A DNA stretch of 64,000 nt from Polynucleobacter meluiroseus (GCF_900205755.1 NZ_OANS01000003.1:186001-250000), one strand, 5' to 3'; shown: positions 29,679-40,679, numbered from the stretch's first letter. Notes: generated by a model not told the origin, from the letters alone. Program-made: numbers and translations.

Positions 29679-30550
29679 TGAATATCATGAGCGGCTTCTT
29701 CAATTGGTGCGGTGAATTCACTGCATTTGTGATGGCGCCCCTTTGGAATCATCCTGAGCGTATGCGGAAGGTAAGTCGTTTTTTAATGCGCTGTTTCGCT
29801 GTGATGATTTGTATTGGAATTTTGGTTTGGTTAAGCCAACGGCCAGTATTTGCTTTGCGTCAAGTAGTCGTCGAGCCTGTTATTGGTCAAAATCTCCAGC
29901 ACATCAATAGGCAACTGGTAAAGCATCAAGTTTTAGAAAGTATTCAAGGGAATTTTTTCAGCGTCAAATTAGAAGACGTGAAGCGCGGCTTCGAATCTCT
30001 TCCATGGGTACGTCATGCCAATGTCAGGCGCGTTTGGCCAAACAGCTTAATTGTTAGCATTGAAGAACATCAGCCTCTGGGTACTTGGGGCGGTAAAGAC
30101 AGTCGGACGTTGATGAACACCAGCGGAGAATTATTTTCAGGGCGTGCGTCTGAAGTGGGTAGCAGCATTCAGCTGATTGATTTTTACGGTCCAGAAGATG
30201 GCAGTCAAGAAGTCATGCGACTCTATTTAAGAGCAAATCATTGGTTCAAGCCTTGGAATTCAGAGGTCAACAGTTTGACGCTATCCGAGCGCTACGCATG
30301 GCACGTCAAACTTTCCAATGGGATGAAGGTGGAGTTTGGTCGGGATGAGGAAAGCTCAGACAAAACCTTAACGGAAGACCGGGTTGCGCGTTTATTTAAG
30401 TACTGGCCTCAGGTTCAAGAAAAGTGGCTCAATCGGGTGGATGCAATTGATCTCCGTTATGACAACGGCTTTGCAGTCCACCTCGCTTCTGTAAGTATGA
30501 AAAAAAATGAGGCTGACGGTAAAAAAATGACTAGAAGTAATGAGGAATGA
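29675..30550 (+). CDS. ftsQ: Cell division protein FtsQ
   Basis: Bitopic divisome scaffold. The 291-residue product has an N-terminal cytoplasmic part, one membrane helix (about residues 38-55), then a POTRA domain beginning near LRQVVVEPV with [26 protein letters not shown], and a beta domain. The C terminus is Lys-rich. The start is uncertain among the ATGs at 29675, 29678 and 29687. Overlaps ddl and ftsA by 4 bases. Confidence 0.94.
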   Translation: MMNIMSGFFNWCGEFTAFVMAPLWNHPERMRKVSRFLMRCFAVMICIGILVWLSQRPVFALRQVVVEPVIGQNLQHINRQLVKHQVLESIQGNFFSVKLEDVKRGFESLPWVRHANVRRVWPNSLIVSIEEHQPLGTWGGKDSRTLMNTSGELFSGRASEVGSSIQLIDFYGPEDGSQEVMRLYLRANHWFKPWNSEVNSLTLSERYAWHVKLSNGMKVEFGRDEESSDKTLTEDRVARLFKYWPQVQEKWLNRVDAIDLRYDNGFAVHLASVSMKKNEADGKKMTRSNEE

Positions 30551-31782
30551 AGATGAGTAAAGACAATCGCGATCTTTTAGTAGGTCTAGATATTGGGACT
30601 TCCAAGGTGGTCGCCTTGGTTGCGGAGCTAGCTCCCGATGGCCAATTCAATGTAGTGGGTGTGGGTCAAACTGCTTCAAAGGGTCTTAAAAAAGGAGTGG
30701 TTGTCAACATTGAGGCAACAGTCCAGTCTATCCAAAAAGCACTAGAAGAAGCGGAAGTAATGGCGGATCGCCAAATCGTACAAGTATTTACGGGCATTGC
30801 TGGAAATCATATTGTGAGCTTTAATTCGAGCGGCATGGTGGCCATTCGGGATAAAGAAGTGAGCGCAGGGGATGTTGAGCGCGTTCTAGAGACTGCTAAA
30901 GCAATCAATATTCCTACGGATCAACAAATTCTGCACATTCTGGTTCAGGAGTTCATGATTGACGGCCAAGAGGATGTGCGCGAACCAATCGGCATGAGCG
31001 GCTTGCGCCTTGAGGTGAAAGTGCACATTGTTACTGGAGCGGTCAGTGCAGCTCAGAACATCGTGAAGTGTGTGCGGCGTTGCGGTCTTGAAGTGAATGA
31101 TTTGATTCTTCAACCTTTGGCCTCAAGCTTAGCGGTCCTTACCGAAGATGAAAAAGAATTGGGTGTTGTCCTTGTAGATATTGGTGGTGGTACCACGGAT
31201 ATCGCAATCTATTGTCAGGGATCGATTCGCCACACCGCAGTCATTCCTATTGCCGGTGATCAAATTACCAACGATATTGCAATGGCCTTGCGTACCCCAA
31301 CCATTGAAGCTGAAGATCTCAAGATCCAATATGGGATTGCACGTCAAGATTTGGCGGATCCTACTGCGATGATTGATGTTCCAGGGGTAGGTGATCGAGA
31401 GCCAAGACCAATGTCCAAGCAAGCTTTGGCAGCAGTCATTGAGCCACGCATAGAGGAGTTGTTTACTTTGGTCCGCGGGGTTGTAAGAGATTCAGGATAT
31501 GCAGACATGGTTTCCTCCGGCATTGTGCTCACCGGAGGCACAGCCCTCATGCCTGGCATGGTCGAATTAGCTGAACAAGTATTTTTACGTCCCGCACGCA
31601 TCGGCACTCCCGAGTATCGCGGGCACTTGCATGAAGTATTGCGCAGCCCTCGCTTTTCTACCAGCATTGGATTGCTCATGGAAGGTCAGGCGCAATTGTT
31701 ACGGGGTCGTCGTGTTTCCCAATCTGGCATTTTGCAGAGTGTGACATCACGCATGAAGGAATGGTTTGCAGGGAATTTTTAA
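30547..31782 (+). CDS. ftsA: Cell division protein FtsA
   Basis: Actin-like ATPase that tethers FtsZ to the membrane. The 411-residue product shows the phosphate-1 motif LVGLDIGTSKVVALV, the phosphate-2 motif LVDIGGGTTDIAIY and the adenosine motif VLTGGTALMPGM. The last residues SRMKEWFAGNF form the amphipathic membrane-targeting helix. The ATG at 30547 overlaps the ftsQ stop; a second ATG at 30553 is possible. Confidence 0.97.
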   Translation: MKMSKDNRDLLVGLDIGTSKVVALVAELAPDGQFNVVGVGQTASKGLKKGVVVNIEATVQSIQKALEEAEVMADRQIVQVFTGIAGNHIVSFNSSGMVAIRDKEVSAGDVERVLETAKAINIPTDQQILHILVQEFMIDGQEDVREPIGMSGLRLEVKVHIVTGAVSAAQNIVKCVRRCGLEVNDLILQPLASSLAVLTEDEKELGVVLVDIGGGTTDIAIYCQGSIRHTAVIPIAGDQITNDIAMALRTPTIEAEDLKIQYGIARQDLADPTAMIDVPGVGDREPRPMSKQALAAVIEPRIEELFTLVRGVVRDSGYADMVSSGIVLTGGTALMPGMVELAEQVFLRPARIGTPEYRGHLHEVLRSPRFSTSIGLLMEGQAQLLRGRRVSQSGILQSVTSRMKEWFAGNF

Positions 31783-31830
31783 GTTTTTTCGTCGTCGTTA
31801 AAGTAGTTTATTTATTACCTAGGAGGGTAT

Positions 31831-33171
31831 ATGGAATTTGAAATATTAGATCAACAAACAGCCGGAAAAACCATTATTAAAGTGGTTGGAGTCGGTGGCG
31901 CTGGCGGTAATGCTGTCCAGCATATGATCAAGCGCGGAGTCAACGGCGTAGAGTTTATTTGCATGAACACCGATGCTGGCGCTTTACAGCGTTCCGAGGC
32001 ATCTGTGAATTTGCAACTAGGCTCTAGCGGTCTCGGTGCAGGGGCCAAGCCAGAAATCGGTGCAGCCTCAGCGGAAGAAGCGCGCACACAAATTGCGGAT
32101 GCATTGCAAGGTGCGCACATGGTATTCATTACTGCAGGCATGGGTGGTGGTACTGGTACAGGAGCAGCCCCAATCGTGGCGCAGGTAGCTAAAGAGATGG
32201 GTATTCTGACGGTGGGTGTGATTAGTAAGCCATTTGACTTTGAAGGTGTAAAACGTCTAAAAGTTGCAGAAAATGGTGCTACTGAACTCGAGTCCTATGT
32301 TGATTCATTAATCGTTGTGCTCAATGAAAAGCTCTTTGAAGTCATGGGCGAAGATGCCGAGTTCGACAAGGCATTTGCTTGTGCAGATGATGTATTACAC
32401 AACGCTGTTTCTGGAATTGCAGAAATTATTAATGTCCAGGGCTTGATCAACGTCGACTTTGAAGACGTGAAGACGGTCATGGGTGAGCAAGGTAAAGCCA
32501 TGATGGGTACGGCAACGGTATCAGGCATGGATCGCGCTCGTTTAGCTGCAGAAGCTGCAGTCGCATCACCGTTGCTTGAGGGAGTTGATCTCTCCGGTGC
32601 ACGGGGTGTGTTGGTAAACATTACAGCAAGTCGTACCTTGAAGCTTTCTGAAACTCGCGAAGTGATGGCGGCGATTCGTGGCTATGCCGCTGATGATGCT
32701 ACAGTGATTTTTGGAACAGTCTATGACGAAAACTTAGGAGATGCGCTCCGCGTTACCGTGGTGGCAACTGGACTGAATAATCCACAAACACGTCAAAACC
32801 ACCAGCCTGAAGTTGTTTGGAGACAAGCAACAGGAACGCACGATGCGATGCCAACGATGGCGGATCTAAATAGTTTTGCGCCTGCTAGCGCCTCTGCTTT
32901 AATGAGCAAAGCAGGTTTTGACTCATCCTTAAGTAGCAAAGCAGCAATGCCAATGGCAGGCTCAGGGAGTATGCCCTCCTTGGCGGTTCAACCGGCTAGC
33001 TCTGCTGTCGATTACAGCCAATATGATTTGCCACGGGTATTCCGTAATTCGCGCGAAGCTACTCCAGCTCCTACATTAGGCGCTGATAGCTCACCACAGG
33101 CAAAAACGATGTTGGACAAAGGGGCTGATTATTATGAAATCCCGGCCTTTTTACGTAAGCAAGCAGACTAA
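31831..33171 (+). CDS. ftsZ: Cell division GTPase FtsZ
   Basis: Tubulin-like protein that forms the Z ring. The 446-residue product has the GTP-binding GGGTGTG at 105-111, the T7 synergy-loop segment with NVDFEDVKTVM, a long variable linker rich in Ala and Ser, and the conserved C-terminal peptide YYEIPAFLRKQ that binds FtsA and ZapD-type partners. It has its own strong ribosome binding site (AGGAGGGT) and 48 bases separate it from ftsA, so it may be translated at a higher level than the upstream genes. Confidence 0.98.
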   Translation: MEFEILDQQTAGKTIIKVVGVGGAGGNAVQHMIKRGVNGVEFICMNTDAGALQRSEASVNLQLGSSGLGAGAKPEIGAASAEEARTQIADALQGAHMVFITAGMGGGTGTGAAPIVAQVAKEMGILTVGVISKPFDFEGVKRLKVAENGATELESYVDSLIVVLNEKLFEVMGEDAEFDKAFACADDVLHNAVSGIAEIINVQGLINVDFEDVKTVMGEQGKAMMGTATVSGMDRARLAAEAAVASPLLEGVDLSGARGVLVNITASRTLKLSETREVMAAIRGYAADDATVIFGTVYDENLGDALRVTVVATGLNNPQTRQNHQPEVVWRQATGTHDAMPTMADLNSFAPASASALMSKAGFDSSLSSKAAMPMAGSGSMPSLAVQPASSAVDYSQYDLPRVFRNSREATPAPTLGADSSPQAKTMLDKGADYYEIPAFLRKQAD

Positions 33172-33202
33172 ATGACTGACTTATACAATCATTAGTATCG
33201 AA

Positions 33203-33253
33203 ATGCCAGCGCAGCGCCCCTCCGGACGACGAATCCTGCGCTCGCGTTGGCAT
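33203..33253. repeat. GC-rich imperfect palindrome between ftsZ and the peroxiredoxin gene
   Basis: ATGCCA (33203-33208) pairs with TGGCAT (33248-33253), and GCGCAG (33209-33214) pairs perfectly with CTGCGC (33236-33241), leaving a TCGCGT bulge. Alternatively ATGCCAGCGC pairs with GCGTTGGCAT with one G-T pair. No T run follows, so it is not a classical terminator. It is notably richer in GC than its surroundings and may be a REP-like element or an mRNA 3-prime end structure. Confidence 0.6.
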
Positions 33254-33282
33254 GTTCACTTAACTATTGAATTGGAGATTGC

Positions 33283-33783
33283 ATGATTGCAGTAGGACAA
33301 AAATTACCCAACGCTACTTTGTATGAGTACATGGATGAGGCAAGTGCCGGTTGCTCGATTGGGCCAAACCCACTTGAAGTTGAAAACGCAACAGCAGGTA
33401 AGAAGATTATTGTTTTTGCTGTACCAGGAGCATTCACCCCTACTTGTTCTGAAAAGCATGTCCCGGGATACATCGAGCACTTTGATGCAATCAAAGCCAA
33501 AGGGGTGGACGAGATTTGGTGTATTTCCGTAAATGATCCATTTGTGATGGGTGCATGGGGCCGTGACTTACAAGTTGGGAAAAAAGTACGAATGCTGGGT
33601 GACGGCAGTGCGGACTTCACCAAGAAATTAGGCATGGAGTTTGATTTGACAACTCGTAGATTGGGTATTCGTTCGCAGAGGTATGCCATGATTGTGGAAG
33701 ATGGCATTGTGAAAGCCTTAGATCTCGATGCGCCTGGTAAATTTGAAGTAAGCGACGCCGCGTCTATCTTGAAACAGCTTTAA
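33283..33783 (+). CDS. Peroxiredoxin of the Prx5 type
   Basis: Thiol peroxidase for hydrogen and alkyl peroxides, cytoplasmic. The 166-residue product has the peroxidatic motif PGAFTPTCS with Cys55; other cysteines at 24 and 79 are candidates for resolving roles. FVMGAWGRDLQ and FDLTTRRLGIRSQRYAMIVEDG fit the Prx5 subfamily. It has a good ribosome binding site (TTGGAGATTGC before ATG). A peroxiredoxin between ftsZ and lpxC is also found in Ralstonia relatives. Confidence 0.94.
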   Translation: MIAVGQKLPNATLYEYMDEASAGCSIGPNPLEVENATAGKKIIVFAVPGAFTPTCSEKHVPGYIEHFDAIKAKGVDEIWCISVNDPFVMGAWGRDLQVGKKVRMLGDGSADFTKKLGMEFDLTTRRLGIRSQRYAMIVEDGIVKALDLDAPGKFEVSDAASILKQL

Positions 33784-33809
33784 CAATGCCTCTATAAATT
33801 GAAACAGAT

Positions 33810-34721
33810 ATGAAGCAACGCACAATCGCAACACCAACCACCACAGTGGGAATTGGCCTGCACTCGGGACGTAAGGTCACTCTATCCATTAAGCCTGCGC
33901 CAGTGAATACTGGCATTGTGTTTGTTCGGGTAGACACCCAAGAGCGGGCTCATGTACCAGCGACTGCATTGGCTGTTTGCGACACACGCCTTGCCTCGGT
34001 TATTCAAAAAGAGGGTGTTCGCATCTCCACCGTTGAGCACTTGCTTTCGGCTTGTGCTGGCTTGGGGCTCGATAATTTGTTGATTGAGCTCGACGGCGAA
34101 GAAGTGCCCATCATGGATGGTAGTGCGGCTTCATTTCTGTTTTTAGTTGAGTCTGCTGGCATTGTCGAGCAAGAAGCACTCCGGCAATTTCTGGTGATTA
34201 AAAAACCGATTGAGGTTCGCGAAGGGGATAAGTTGGCGCGCCTCGAGCCCTTCTTCGGCTTTAAGTTGGATTTCACGATTGACTTTAAGCATCCTGCCGT
34301 AGATAAAACAGGACAGCGTTTTATTGTGGATTTTGCAGAGCATGCCTATCGCAGTGAAATTGGTCGTGCGCGAACTTTTGGTTTTGCACATGAGGTGGAG
34401 GCGCTGCGAGAGATGGGCCTCGCGCGGGGCGGTAGTTTAGACAACGCCATCGTCTTGGATGAGCATCGTATTTTGAATAATGAAGAATTGCGTTATGAAG
34501 ATGAATTCGTACGCCACAAAATATTGGATGCCATTGGGGATCTCTACTTAGTAGGGCATCCTATTGTTGGGGCATATATCGCTGAAAAATCAGGCCATGC
34601 TTTGAATAACGCCCTATTGCGCACGCTTTTAAGCGATCCCAGCTCATATGAAATTAGTACCTTTACCGAGAGTAAAGCACCGGCAGCCTATTCCCAGGAG
34701 AGTCAGCCCCTCTTTTTCTAA
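33810..34721 (+). CDS. lpxC: UDP-3-O-acyl-N-acetylglucosamine deacetylase
   Basis: Zinc enzyme for the committed step of lipid A synthesis. The 303-residue product shows [10 protein letters not shown], the zinc-ligand segment [15 protein letters not shown] (His77), [25 protein letters not shown] (His and Asp ligands) and the catalytic His in [16 protein letters not shown] at 33793-33798 may be part of its own promoter; no Shine-Dalgarno sequence is obvious. It converges on the DciA-like gene. Confidence 0.97.
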   Translation: MKQRTIATPTTTVGIGLHSGRKVTLSIKPAPVNTGIVFVRVDTQERAHVPATALAVCDTRLASVIQKEGVRISTVEHLLSACAGLGLDNLLIELDGEEVPIMDGSAASFLFLVESAGIVEQEALRQFLVIKKPIEVREGDKLARLEPFFGFKLDFTIDFKHPAVDKTGQRFIVDFAEHAYRSEIGRARTFGFAHEVEALREMGLARGGSLDNAIVLDEHRILNNEELRYEDEFVRHKILDAIGDLYLVGHPIVGAYIAEKSGHALNNALLRTLLSDPSSYEISTFTESKAPAAYSQESQPLFF

Positions 34722-34739
34722 GGCAATTAAGAAATATTT

Positions 34740-35243
34740 TTATTTCACTTTGTTTTGCAAAAGACGCTCTACCGCTTTACGTAAGTCGGATTCGGGGGGC
34801 AATTTTTCTACCAAGCTTTCCCAAGAGGCCCTAGCGGCAGAATTAAAGCCACGCGGCCTATCAGACCTTACTTGGGCTTTATTAGGCTGAACTTCCCAAG
34901 GAGCAGAAGCGGGTTTAATGCGCACCTTAATGGCCTCGCAAACAACCCCTCTTTTTCCTAACTCACTGATTAAGCTAGGTAAAATCTGCTGCAAACGACT
35001 AGCAATGCTTGCGTTGCTAACTAATAAAAAAAGCTCGTTTTGACTCCCCGAGCGCCATCCAGCCACTATTTTCGAGGATAAATGTTCAAGATCGAGCTCC
35101 GCCAAAGCCCCGTTCAGGTGGGTTTTAAGTTTGGCAAGATGCTCCGTTTTAGCCAAGACCCCCCCAAGACCTTCAGAATCTCTGAGGTAATCAAGCCACT
35201 CATGGGCTGCTTTATTGCGAGAGGGTTTAGGGGCAAAGTTCAT
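34740..35243 (-). CDS. DUF721 / DciA-like protein
   Basis: 167 residues with a central DUF721 domain (about 35-115): LKTHLNGALAELDLEHL, KIVAGWRSGSQNELFLLVSNASIASRLQQ. In many bacteria DUF721 proteins of the DciA type work with the replicative helicase DnaB, so a replication role is possible. The C terminus is basic and low in complexity and could bind DNA. The gene diverges from secA across 53 bases. Relatives have an M23 peptidase gene between this gene and secA; it is missing here. Confidence 0.8.
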   Translation of the reverse strand: MNFAPKPSRNKAAHEWLDYLRDSEGLGGVLAKTEHLAKLKTHLNGALAELDLEHLSSKIVAGWRSGSQNELFLLVSNASIASRLQQILPSLISELGKRGVVCEAIKVRIKPASAPWEVQPNKAQVRSDRPRGFNSAARASWESLVEKLPPESDLRKAVERLLQNKVK

Positions 35244-35296
35244 AAAAAGGAGGGTGCGAGTGATAAACTCAAGGTCTTAATTTACTTCAATATCCC

Positions 35297-38062
35297 ATGG
35301 TAATCGGTCTTCTAAAAACCCTGGTCGGCAGTCGAAACGACCGCCTCTTAAAACAGTATCGCAAAGTCGTTGCTAAGGTTGGCGCATTTGAGTCTAGCCT
35401 GCAAGGATTGGATGATGCCGCACTAAGAGCCAAAACGACAGAGTTCAAAACCCGTTTAGCGGCGGGTGAGTCACTCGATGGAATAGCGCCTGAGGCCTTT
35501 GCAGTTGTTCGTGAGGCAAGCACCCGCATTATGAAGATGCGCCACTTTGATGCCCAAATTATGGGTGGTCTTGCATTGCATCAGGGCAAAATTGCAGAAA
35601 TGGGTACGGGAGAAGGTAAAACTTTAACGGCAACGCTCCCAGTCTACTTAAATGCCCTTGCTGGTAAGGGTGTGCACGTCGTTACCGTGAACGATTACTT
35701 AGCTCAGCGTGATGCTGAGTGGATGTCCACTCTATATAACTACTTAGGCATGACGGTAGGCGTGAATCTTTCACAAATGGATCACACCACCAAGCAAGAG
35801 GCCTATGCTGCTGACATCACCTACGGCACAAATAACGAATTTGGTTTCGATTACCTGCGTGACAACATGGTCCAAGATTTGGGTCAGCGGGTTCAACGGG
35901 GTTTAGCTTACGCAATCGTTGATGAGGTCGACTCTATTTTGATTGATGAGGCACGTACGCCGTTAATTATTTCAGGGCAGGCCGAAGACCATACTGATCT
36001 ATACGTCAAAATCAATGCTTTGCCCTCGTATTTAGAGCTTCAAATCGGTGAAGAAAAGTCTGATGGAACCGGCGTTGAAAAGCCTGGTGACTATTGGGTC
36101 GATGAAAAGGCTCAACAAGTCTATCTAACCGAGCAAGGTCACGATAAGGCTGAAACGGTTTTAGTACAGCTCGGAGCCTTAACCGACGACGCCTCTTTGT
36201 ATGCGCCACAAAATATTACGTTGATGCATCACGTGTTTGCGGCTTTGCGCGCACACACTCTCTATCATCGTGACCAGCAATACGTTGTGCAAAATAATGA
36301 AGTCATCATTGTCGATGAGTTTACTGGCCGCTTAATGCAGGGTCGCCGTTGGTCTGATGGTCTCCACCAAGCCGTTGAGGCCAAAGAGGGCGTACAGATA
36401 CAAAATGAAAATCAGACCTTAGCGACAATCACTTTCCAAAACTACTTCCGTATGTACGGTAAGTTGGCTGGTATGACTGGTACAGCGGATACAGAGGCTT
36501 ACGAATTTAAGGAAATTTACAACTTAGAGACAGTCGTCATTCCGCCTAACCGGATTAGCCAAAGAAAAGATCGTCAAGATCAAATCTACAAATCATCCCG
36601 TGAACGCTATGATGCCGTCATTAAAGATATTGAGGATTGTTATAAGCTCGGCCAGCCAGTGCTGGTAGGCACTACCTCCATTGAAAATTCTGAGTTGATT
36701 GCCGGTTTGTTAGATCAGCGGTCTTTGCCGCATCAGGTCCTCAATGCGAAACAGCATGCACGGGAAGCGGAGATCATTGCTCAGGCCGGTAGACCAAAAA
36801 TGATTACGATTGCCACCAACATGGCCGGTCGTGGAACGGATATTGTGTTGGGCGGTAACGTTGGCAAACAGGCTTCGCTTATTGAGGCTGATGCAGATAT
36901 TCCAGGGGCTGAAAAAGCGGCAAAAATTAAGGCTCTAGAAGAAGAGTGGCAAAGCCTGCATGATCAGGTCCTTGCGGCTGGTGGCCTCCATATTATTGGT
37001 ACCGAGCGACATGAAAGTCGCCGTATTGACAATCAACTGCGTGGACGTTCTGGTCGCCAAGGCGATCCTGGGTCATCGCGCTTCTATCTGTCATTGGATG
37101 ACTCCCTGCTACGCATCTTCGCTGGTGATCGTCTAAGGGCTGTGATGGAGCGTCTAAAGATGCCGGATGGCGAACCAATTGAAGCGGGTATGGTGTCCCG
37201 TTCCATTGAGTCAGCACAACGCAAGGTCGAAGGTCGTAACTTTGATATTCGCAAGCAATTACTTGAATACGATGACGTTGCGAACGATCAACGCAAAGAA
37301 ACCTATCGCTTACGTAATGAAGTTCTTGAAAGTAGTGACATAGCAGATCTTATTGCCAACTTGCGTGAGGATGTCCTGCGCTCAGTTTGCGCAAATGATG
37401 TCCCACCCGAGTCAATGGAAGAGCAATGGGATTTAGTTGGTCTTGAGCGTCTACTGTCTGACGATTGGGGCCTTAATGTTGATTTGAAGGCTTGGGTTGA
37501 GGCCGCCGACTCCATGGATGCTGACCAGATTGTTGAGCGCGTCTTAGAGGCTGCAAAGGAATCTTATGATGCAAAAGTGGAGCTTTCTGGTAGACCATCG
37601 TTTGCTAGTTTTGAGCGCTCTGTTTTGCTGTACAGCTTAGATAGTCATTGGCGTGAGCATTTGGCAGCCTTGGATCATTTACGTCAAGGCATTCATTTGC
37701 GGGGCTATGCGCAAAAAGATCCTAAGCAAGAATATCGACGTGAAGCATTCGAACTGTATGGTGAATTGTTGAATGTCATTAAGAATGACGTCGTCAAAAA
37801 TATCATGACTGTACAAATTCAGAATGCTAGTGAATTGGATCAGGCTGCAGAAGTGCTCAATGAAGATATTGCCAAGCTGTCGGATGTTCAGTATCAACAT
37901 GCCGACCCCGATTTAGAGGTCGCCGGTTCAACTGGTGATCGGGGTGCAGCAATAGAGATAGCGGCAGCGCCGACCCGCTCGGGCCCAAAAATTGGACGTA
38001 ACGATCCTTGTAACTGTGGAAGTGGCAAGAAGTACAAGAACTGTCACGGTGCTTTAGCTTAG
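35297..38062 (+). CDS. secA: Preprotein translocase ATPase SecA
   Basis: Motor that pushes preproteins through SecYEG. The 921-residue product has the Walker A motif MGTGEGKT (102-109), [19 protein letters not shown] (DEAD-type Walker B), [25 protein letters not shown] and [14 protein letters not shown] in the second motor domain. The C-terminal tail carries the zinc/SecB-binding site [14 protein letters not shown] (C905, C907, C916, H917). Full length and standard for betaproteobacteria. Confidence 0.98.
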   Translation: MVIGLLKTLVGSRNDRLLKQYRKVVAKVGAFESSLQGLDDAALRAKTTEFKTRLAAGESLDGIAPEAFAVVREASTRIMKMRHFDAQIMGGLALHQGKIAEMGTGEGKTLTATLPVYLNALAGKGVHVVTVNDYLAQRDAEWMSTLYNYLGMTVGVNLSQMDHTTKQEAYAADITYGTNNEFGFDYLRDNMVQDLGQRVQRGLAYAIVDEVDSILIDEARTPLIISGQAEDHTDLYVKINALPSYLELQIGEEKSDGTGVEKPGDYWVDEKAQQVYLTEQGHDKAETVLVQLGALTDDASLYAPQNITLMHHVFAALRAHTLYHRDQQYVVQNNEVIIVDEFTGRLMQGRRWSDGLHQAVEAKEGVQIQNENQTLATITFQNYFRMYGKLAGMTGTADTEAYEFKEIYNLETVVIPPNRISQRKDRQDQIYKSSRERYDAVIKDIEDCYKLGQPVLVGTTSIENSELIAGLLDQRSLPHQVLNAKQHAREAEIIAQAGRPKMITIATNMAGRGTDIVLGGNVGKQASLIEADADIPGAEKAAKIKALEEEWQSLHDQVLAAGGLHIIGTERHESRRIDNQLRGRSGRQGDPGSSRFYLSLDDSLLRIFAGDRLRAVMERLKMPDGEPIEAGMVSRSIESAQRKVEGRNFDIRKQLLEYDDVANDQRKETYRLRNEVLESSDIADLIANLREDVLRSVCANDVPPESMEEQWDLVGLERLLSDDWGLNVDLKAWVEAADSMDADQIVERVLEAAKESYDAKVELSGRPSFASFERSVLLYSLDSHWREHLAALDHLRQGIHLRGYAQKDPKQEYRREAFELYGELLNVIKNDVVKNIMTVQIQNASELDQAAEVLNEDIAKLSDVQYQHADPDLEVAGSTGDRGAAIEIAAAPTRSGPKIGRNDPCNCGSGKKYKNCHGALA

Positions 38063-38127
38063 TTTTGTTGCCCTGTTAACTCAGCAAGCGTGTTTTAAAT
38101 TGACATGTTTGCTGATTAAGTCTCATC

Positions 38128-38133
38128 TACAAT
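38128..38133 (+). promoter_or_regulatory. Putative -10 element of argJ
   Basis: TACAAT (5 of 6 to TATAAT) ends 9 bases before the argJ ATG, which predicts a leader of only a few bases. A TTGACA at 38100-38105 is 22 bases upstream, too far for a normal pair. No Shine-Dalgarno sequence is present. Confidence 0.35.
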
Positions 38134-38142
38134 TGTCAAATC

Positions 38143-39378
38143 ATGACAGTTAACCTCCCACTCCCTCAAAAAGACCAGCTCAAGCCCATTAAGGGCTTTC
38201 AGATGGGTATTGCACAAGCCGGCATTAAAAAAGCCAACCGAAAAGATCTATTGGTAATGACCTTGACTCCCGGGTCGCAGGTAGCGGGTGTCTTCACCTT
38301 GAATCGCTTCTGCGCAGCGCCAGTTCAAGTGTGCCGTGAGCATTTAGCTTTAGACGGGGCTCAAGGTGAAATTCGGGCATTGGTAGTCAATACTGGAAAT
38401 GCAAACGCAGGTACTGGTGAGCAAGGGATGCAGCATGCCTTAGAGACCTGTGTTGCACTGGCGCGGGATCTCAATCTCAACCCAGAGCAAATTCTGCCGT
38501 TTTCTACTGGCGTTATCTTAGAGCCATTGCCGATTGAAAAAATCATTGCTGCATTGCCTGCAGCTGTTGCGGATCTCGGTGAGGATCATTGGCTTGATGC
38601 AGCTGAAGCTATCATGACTACCGATACTCAAGCTAAGGCCGCATCGATGACGGTGCAAACCCCTTTAGGTGCAGTGACACTCACGGGTATTTGTAAAGGT
38701 GCCGGCATGATTCATCCAAATATGGCAACCATGTTGGGATTCATTGCTACGGACGCAGGCTTTGCACCTGGACTATTAAGTGGATTAACGCAAACAGTAG
38801 CTGATCAATCATTTAATGCAATCACCATTGATGGCGATACCTCCACCAATGATTCATTCATCATTATGGCTACAGGGCAGTCCCCCGTGCGGATTCAATC
38901 GATGGACGATCCAAGCTATCAGTTAGTGCGCGATGCTTTAACGGCCCTCGCAAGAAAGCTTGCTCAAATGATTGTTCGCGATGGCGAGGGAGCAACTAAA
39001 TTTATCACCATAGAAGTGGTGGGCGGCAAGACTGAATCTGAGTGCCGTTTGGTTGCTGAGGCGGTGGCTCATTCTCCGTTGGTAAAAACAGCGTTCTTTG
39101 CGAGTGATCCCAATTTAGGACGCATTTTAGCGGCCATCGGTTATGCCGGAATTACTGACTTAGATGTGAATCATGTGCAGATGTGGCTCGGAGATGTTTG
39201 GGTCGCCAAGGATGGAGGTCGCAATCCTGACTATCAAGAGGCTGATGGGCAGCGTGTCATGCAGGCAGCAGAAATTACTGTCAAGATTGATTTGGGAAGG
39301 GGTAGCGCTCAACAAACAATGTGGACCTGCGATCTATCCCATGACTACGTTTCAATTAATGCCGATTACCGCTCGTAG
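38143..39378 (+). CDS. argJ: Bifunctional ornithine acetyltransferase / N-acetylglutamate synthase
   Basis: Recycles the acetyl group in arginine synthesis. The 411-residue precursor belongs to the self-cleaving ArgJ family: the MATML site ([14 protein letters not shown]) has the catalytic Thr196 that becomes the N terminus of the beta chain. [33 protein letters not shown] and [18 protein letters not shown] are further family signatures. It follows secA by 80 bases and probably has its own promoter. Confidence 0.97.
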   Translation: MTVNLPLPQKDQLKPIKGFQMGIAQAGIKKANRKDLLVMTLTPGSQVAGVFTLNRFCAAPVQVCREHLALDGAQGEIRALVVNTGNANAGTGEQGMQHALETCVALARDLNLNPEQILPFSTGVILEPLPIEKIIAALPAAVADLGEDHWLDAAEAIMTTDTQAKAASMTVQTPLGAVTLTGICKGAGMIHPNMATMLGFIATDAGFAPGLLSGLTQTVADQSFNAITIDGDTSTNDSFIIMATGQSPVRIQSMDDPSYQLVRDALTALARKLAQMIVRDGEGATKFITIEVVGGKTESECRLVAEAVAHSPLVKTAFFASDPNLGRILAAIGYAGITDLDVNHVQMWLGDVWVAKDGGRNPDYQEADGQRVMQAAEITVKIDLGRGSAQQTMWTCDLSHDYVSINADYRS

Positions 39379-39389
39379 AAAAAGAATAT

Positions 39390-40247
39390 ATGAATGAAAA
39401 ACTAGAGCAACTCCTTAGCCACCTTGAGACCTTTTTACCGAAGGTGCTCACGGAAGAACAATGGCAATCTACGACTGCGTTTAGATGGCGTCGCCGCGAT
39501 AGTATTTTTGGGAGCATCGGTTTTTTACAACCTGTAAAGCATGTCTCTGATATTACCTTCGATGACTTGCAAAATATTGATCGTCAGCGTGATGCGATTC
39601 GGGACAATACGCGCCAGTTCATACAGAGCAAGCCGGCAAATAATATTTTGCTCACTGGCGCTCGCGGCACTGGAAAGTCCTCATTAATTAAAGCTAGCTT
39701 GCATGAGTTTGCCAGTCAGGGCTTGCGTTTGGTTGAAGTGGAGAAGGAGCATTTAGCGGATTTAGCGGATATAACCGAGCTCTTGGCTGATCGTCCCGAA
39801 CATTTCATCATCTTTTGTGATGACCTTTCTTTTGAGGATGGCGAATCAGGCTACAAGGCTATGAAATCCGCTCTCGATGGATCGGTATCGGCACAGGTTG
39901 ATAATATTTTAATTTATGCCACTTCAAATCGCCGCCACTTACTACCCGAGTATATGAAAGACAACGAGGGGTATGTCCATAGTGACGATGGTGAAATTCA
40001 TCCAGGAGAAGTGGTTGAAGAGAAGATTTCGCTTTCTGAGCGCTTTGGATTGTGGCTCTCTTTTTACCCACCAAAGCAAGATGAATACTTGCATATCGTT
40101 GCGCATTGGTTACGCCATTTTGGCTTAAGTGATTCACAAATCGAAGCCGCTCGAGCGGAGGCTTTAGTCTGGGCCTTAGAGCGCGGCTCACGTTCGGGCC
40201 GAGTAGCATGGCAGTTTGCAAAGCACTGGGCTGGCACCAATTCTTAA
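39390..40247 (+). CDS. DUF815 AAA-type ATPase
   Basis: 285-residue P-loop ATPase of the DUF815 family, distantly related to AAA+ proteins. Walker A is GARGTGKSS (90-98) and Walker B is IIFCDDL (140-146); the arginine-rich IYATSNRRHLLPEYM is a sensor-like segment. The N-terminal 60 residues include a basic RWRRRDSIFG patch. No biochemical role is established for this family as far as I know. It sits 11 bases after argJ and 15 before mutT, an order conserved in betaproteobacteria. Confidence 0.85.
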   Translation: MNEKLEQLLSHLETFLPKVLTEEQWQSTTAFRWRRRDSIFGSIGFLQPVKHVSDITFDDLQNIDRQRDAIRDNTRQFIQSKPANNILLTGARGTGKSSLIKASLHEFASQGLRLVEVEKEHLADLADITELLADRPEHFIIFCDDLSFEDGESGYKAMKSALDGSVSAQVDNILIYATSNRRHLLPEYMKDNEGYVHSDDGEIHPGEVVEEKISLSERFGLWLSFYPPKQDEYLHIVAHWLRHFGLSDSQIEAARAEALVWALERGSRSGRVAWQFAKHWAGTNS

Positions 40248-40262
40248 CTTGGTACATTGCAG

Positions 40263-40679
40263 ATGAGTGAATCAAAACGACCAGTAGTTGAGGTCGCCGC
40301 CGGAATTCTGCTCGATGCACAGAATCGGTATCTTCTGGGGCAACGTCCAGAAGGGAAGCCCTATGCAGGTTACTGGGAAGTTCCCGGAGGCAAAATCGAA
40401 TCTGGTGAAAGCGTATTTGCCGCATTAAAACGTGAGCTGCAAGAAGAGCTCGGCATCACGATTGATTCAAGTGAAGAGCTTACCGTGTTGGAACATGATT
40501 ATCCTCACGCTTATGTAAGACTTCATGTCAGTATTGTGCGCTCTTGGCATGGCACTCCAATGGGGTGCGAGGGCCAACAACTTTCTTGGCAAGTGCTTTC
40601 AGATGATGGCCCTACAGTAACGCCCTTATTGCCCGCAGCCTGGCCAATGCTAGATGAACTTAAAGCTTTTCTTAGTTAA
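40263..40679 (+). CDS. mutT: Nudix hydrolase, MutT type (8-oxo-dGTPase)
   Basis: Sanitises oxidised guanine nucleotides. From the ATG at 40263 the product is 138 residues; a TTG at 40257 is less likely. The Nudix box GGKIESGESVFAALKRELQEELGI covers residues 42-65 with the REL-EE catalytic glutamates. The preceding QRPEGKPYAGYWEVPGGK is typical of MutT. Its TAA overlaps the zapD stop on the other strand by 4 bases. Confidence 0.92.
   Translation: MSESKRPVVEVAAGILLDAQNRYLLGQRPEGKPYAGYWEVPGGKIESGESVFAALKRELQEELGITIDSSEELTVLEHDYPHAYVRLHVSIVRSWHGTPMGCEGQQLSWQVLSDDGPTVTPLLPAAWPMLDELKAFLS

Noticed and set aside
38100..38133. TTGACA paired with TACAAT as a standard argJ promoter
   Set aside because: The spacer is 22 bases, outside the working range; only the -10-like element is kept, at low confidence.
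39859..40425. 188-codon minus-strand frame across the DUF815 and mutT genes
   Set aside because: Antisense to two well-supported genes and crossing their junction; no domain seen.
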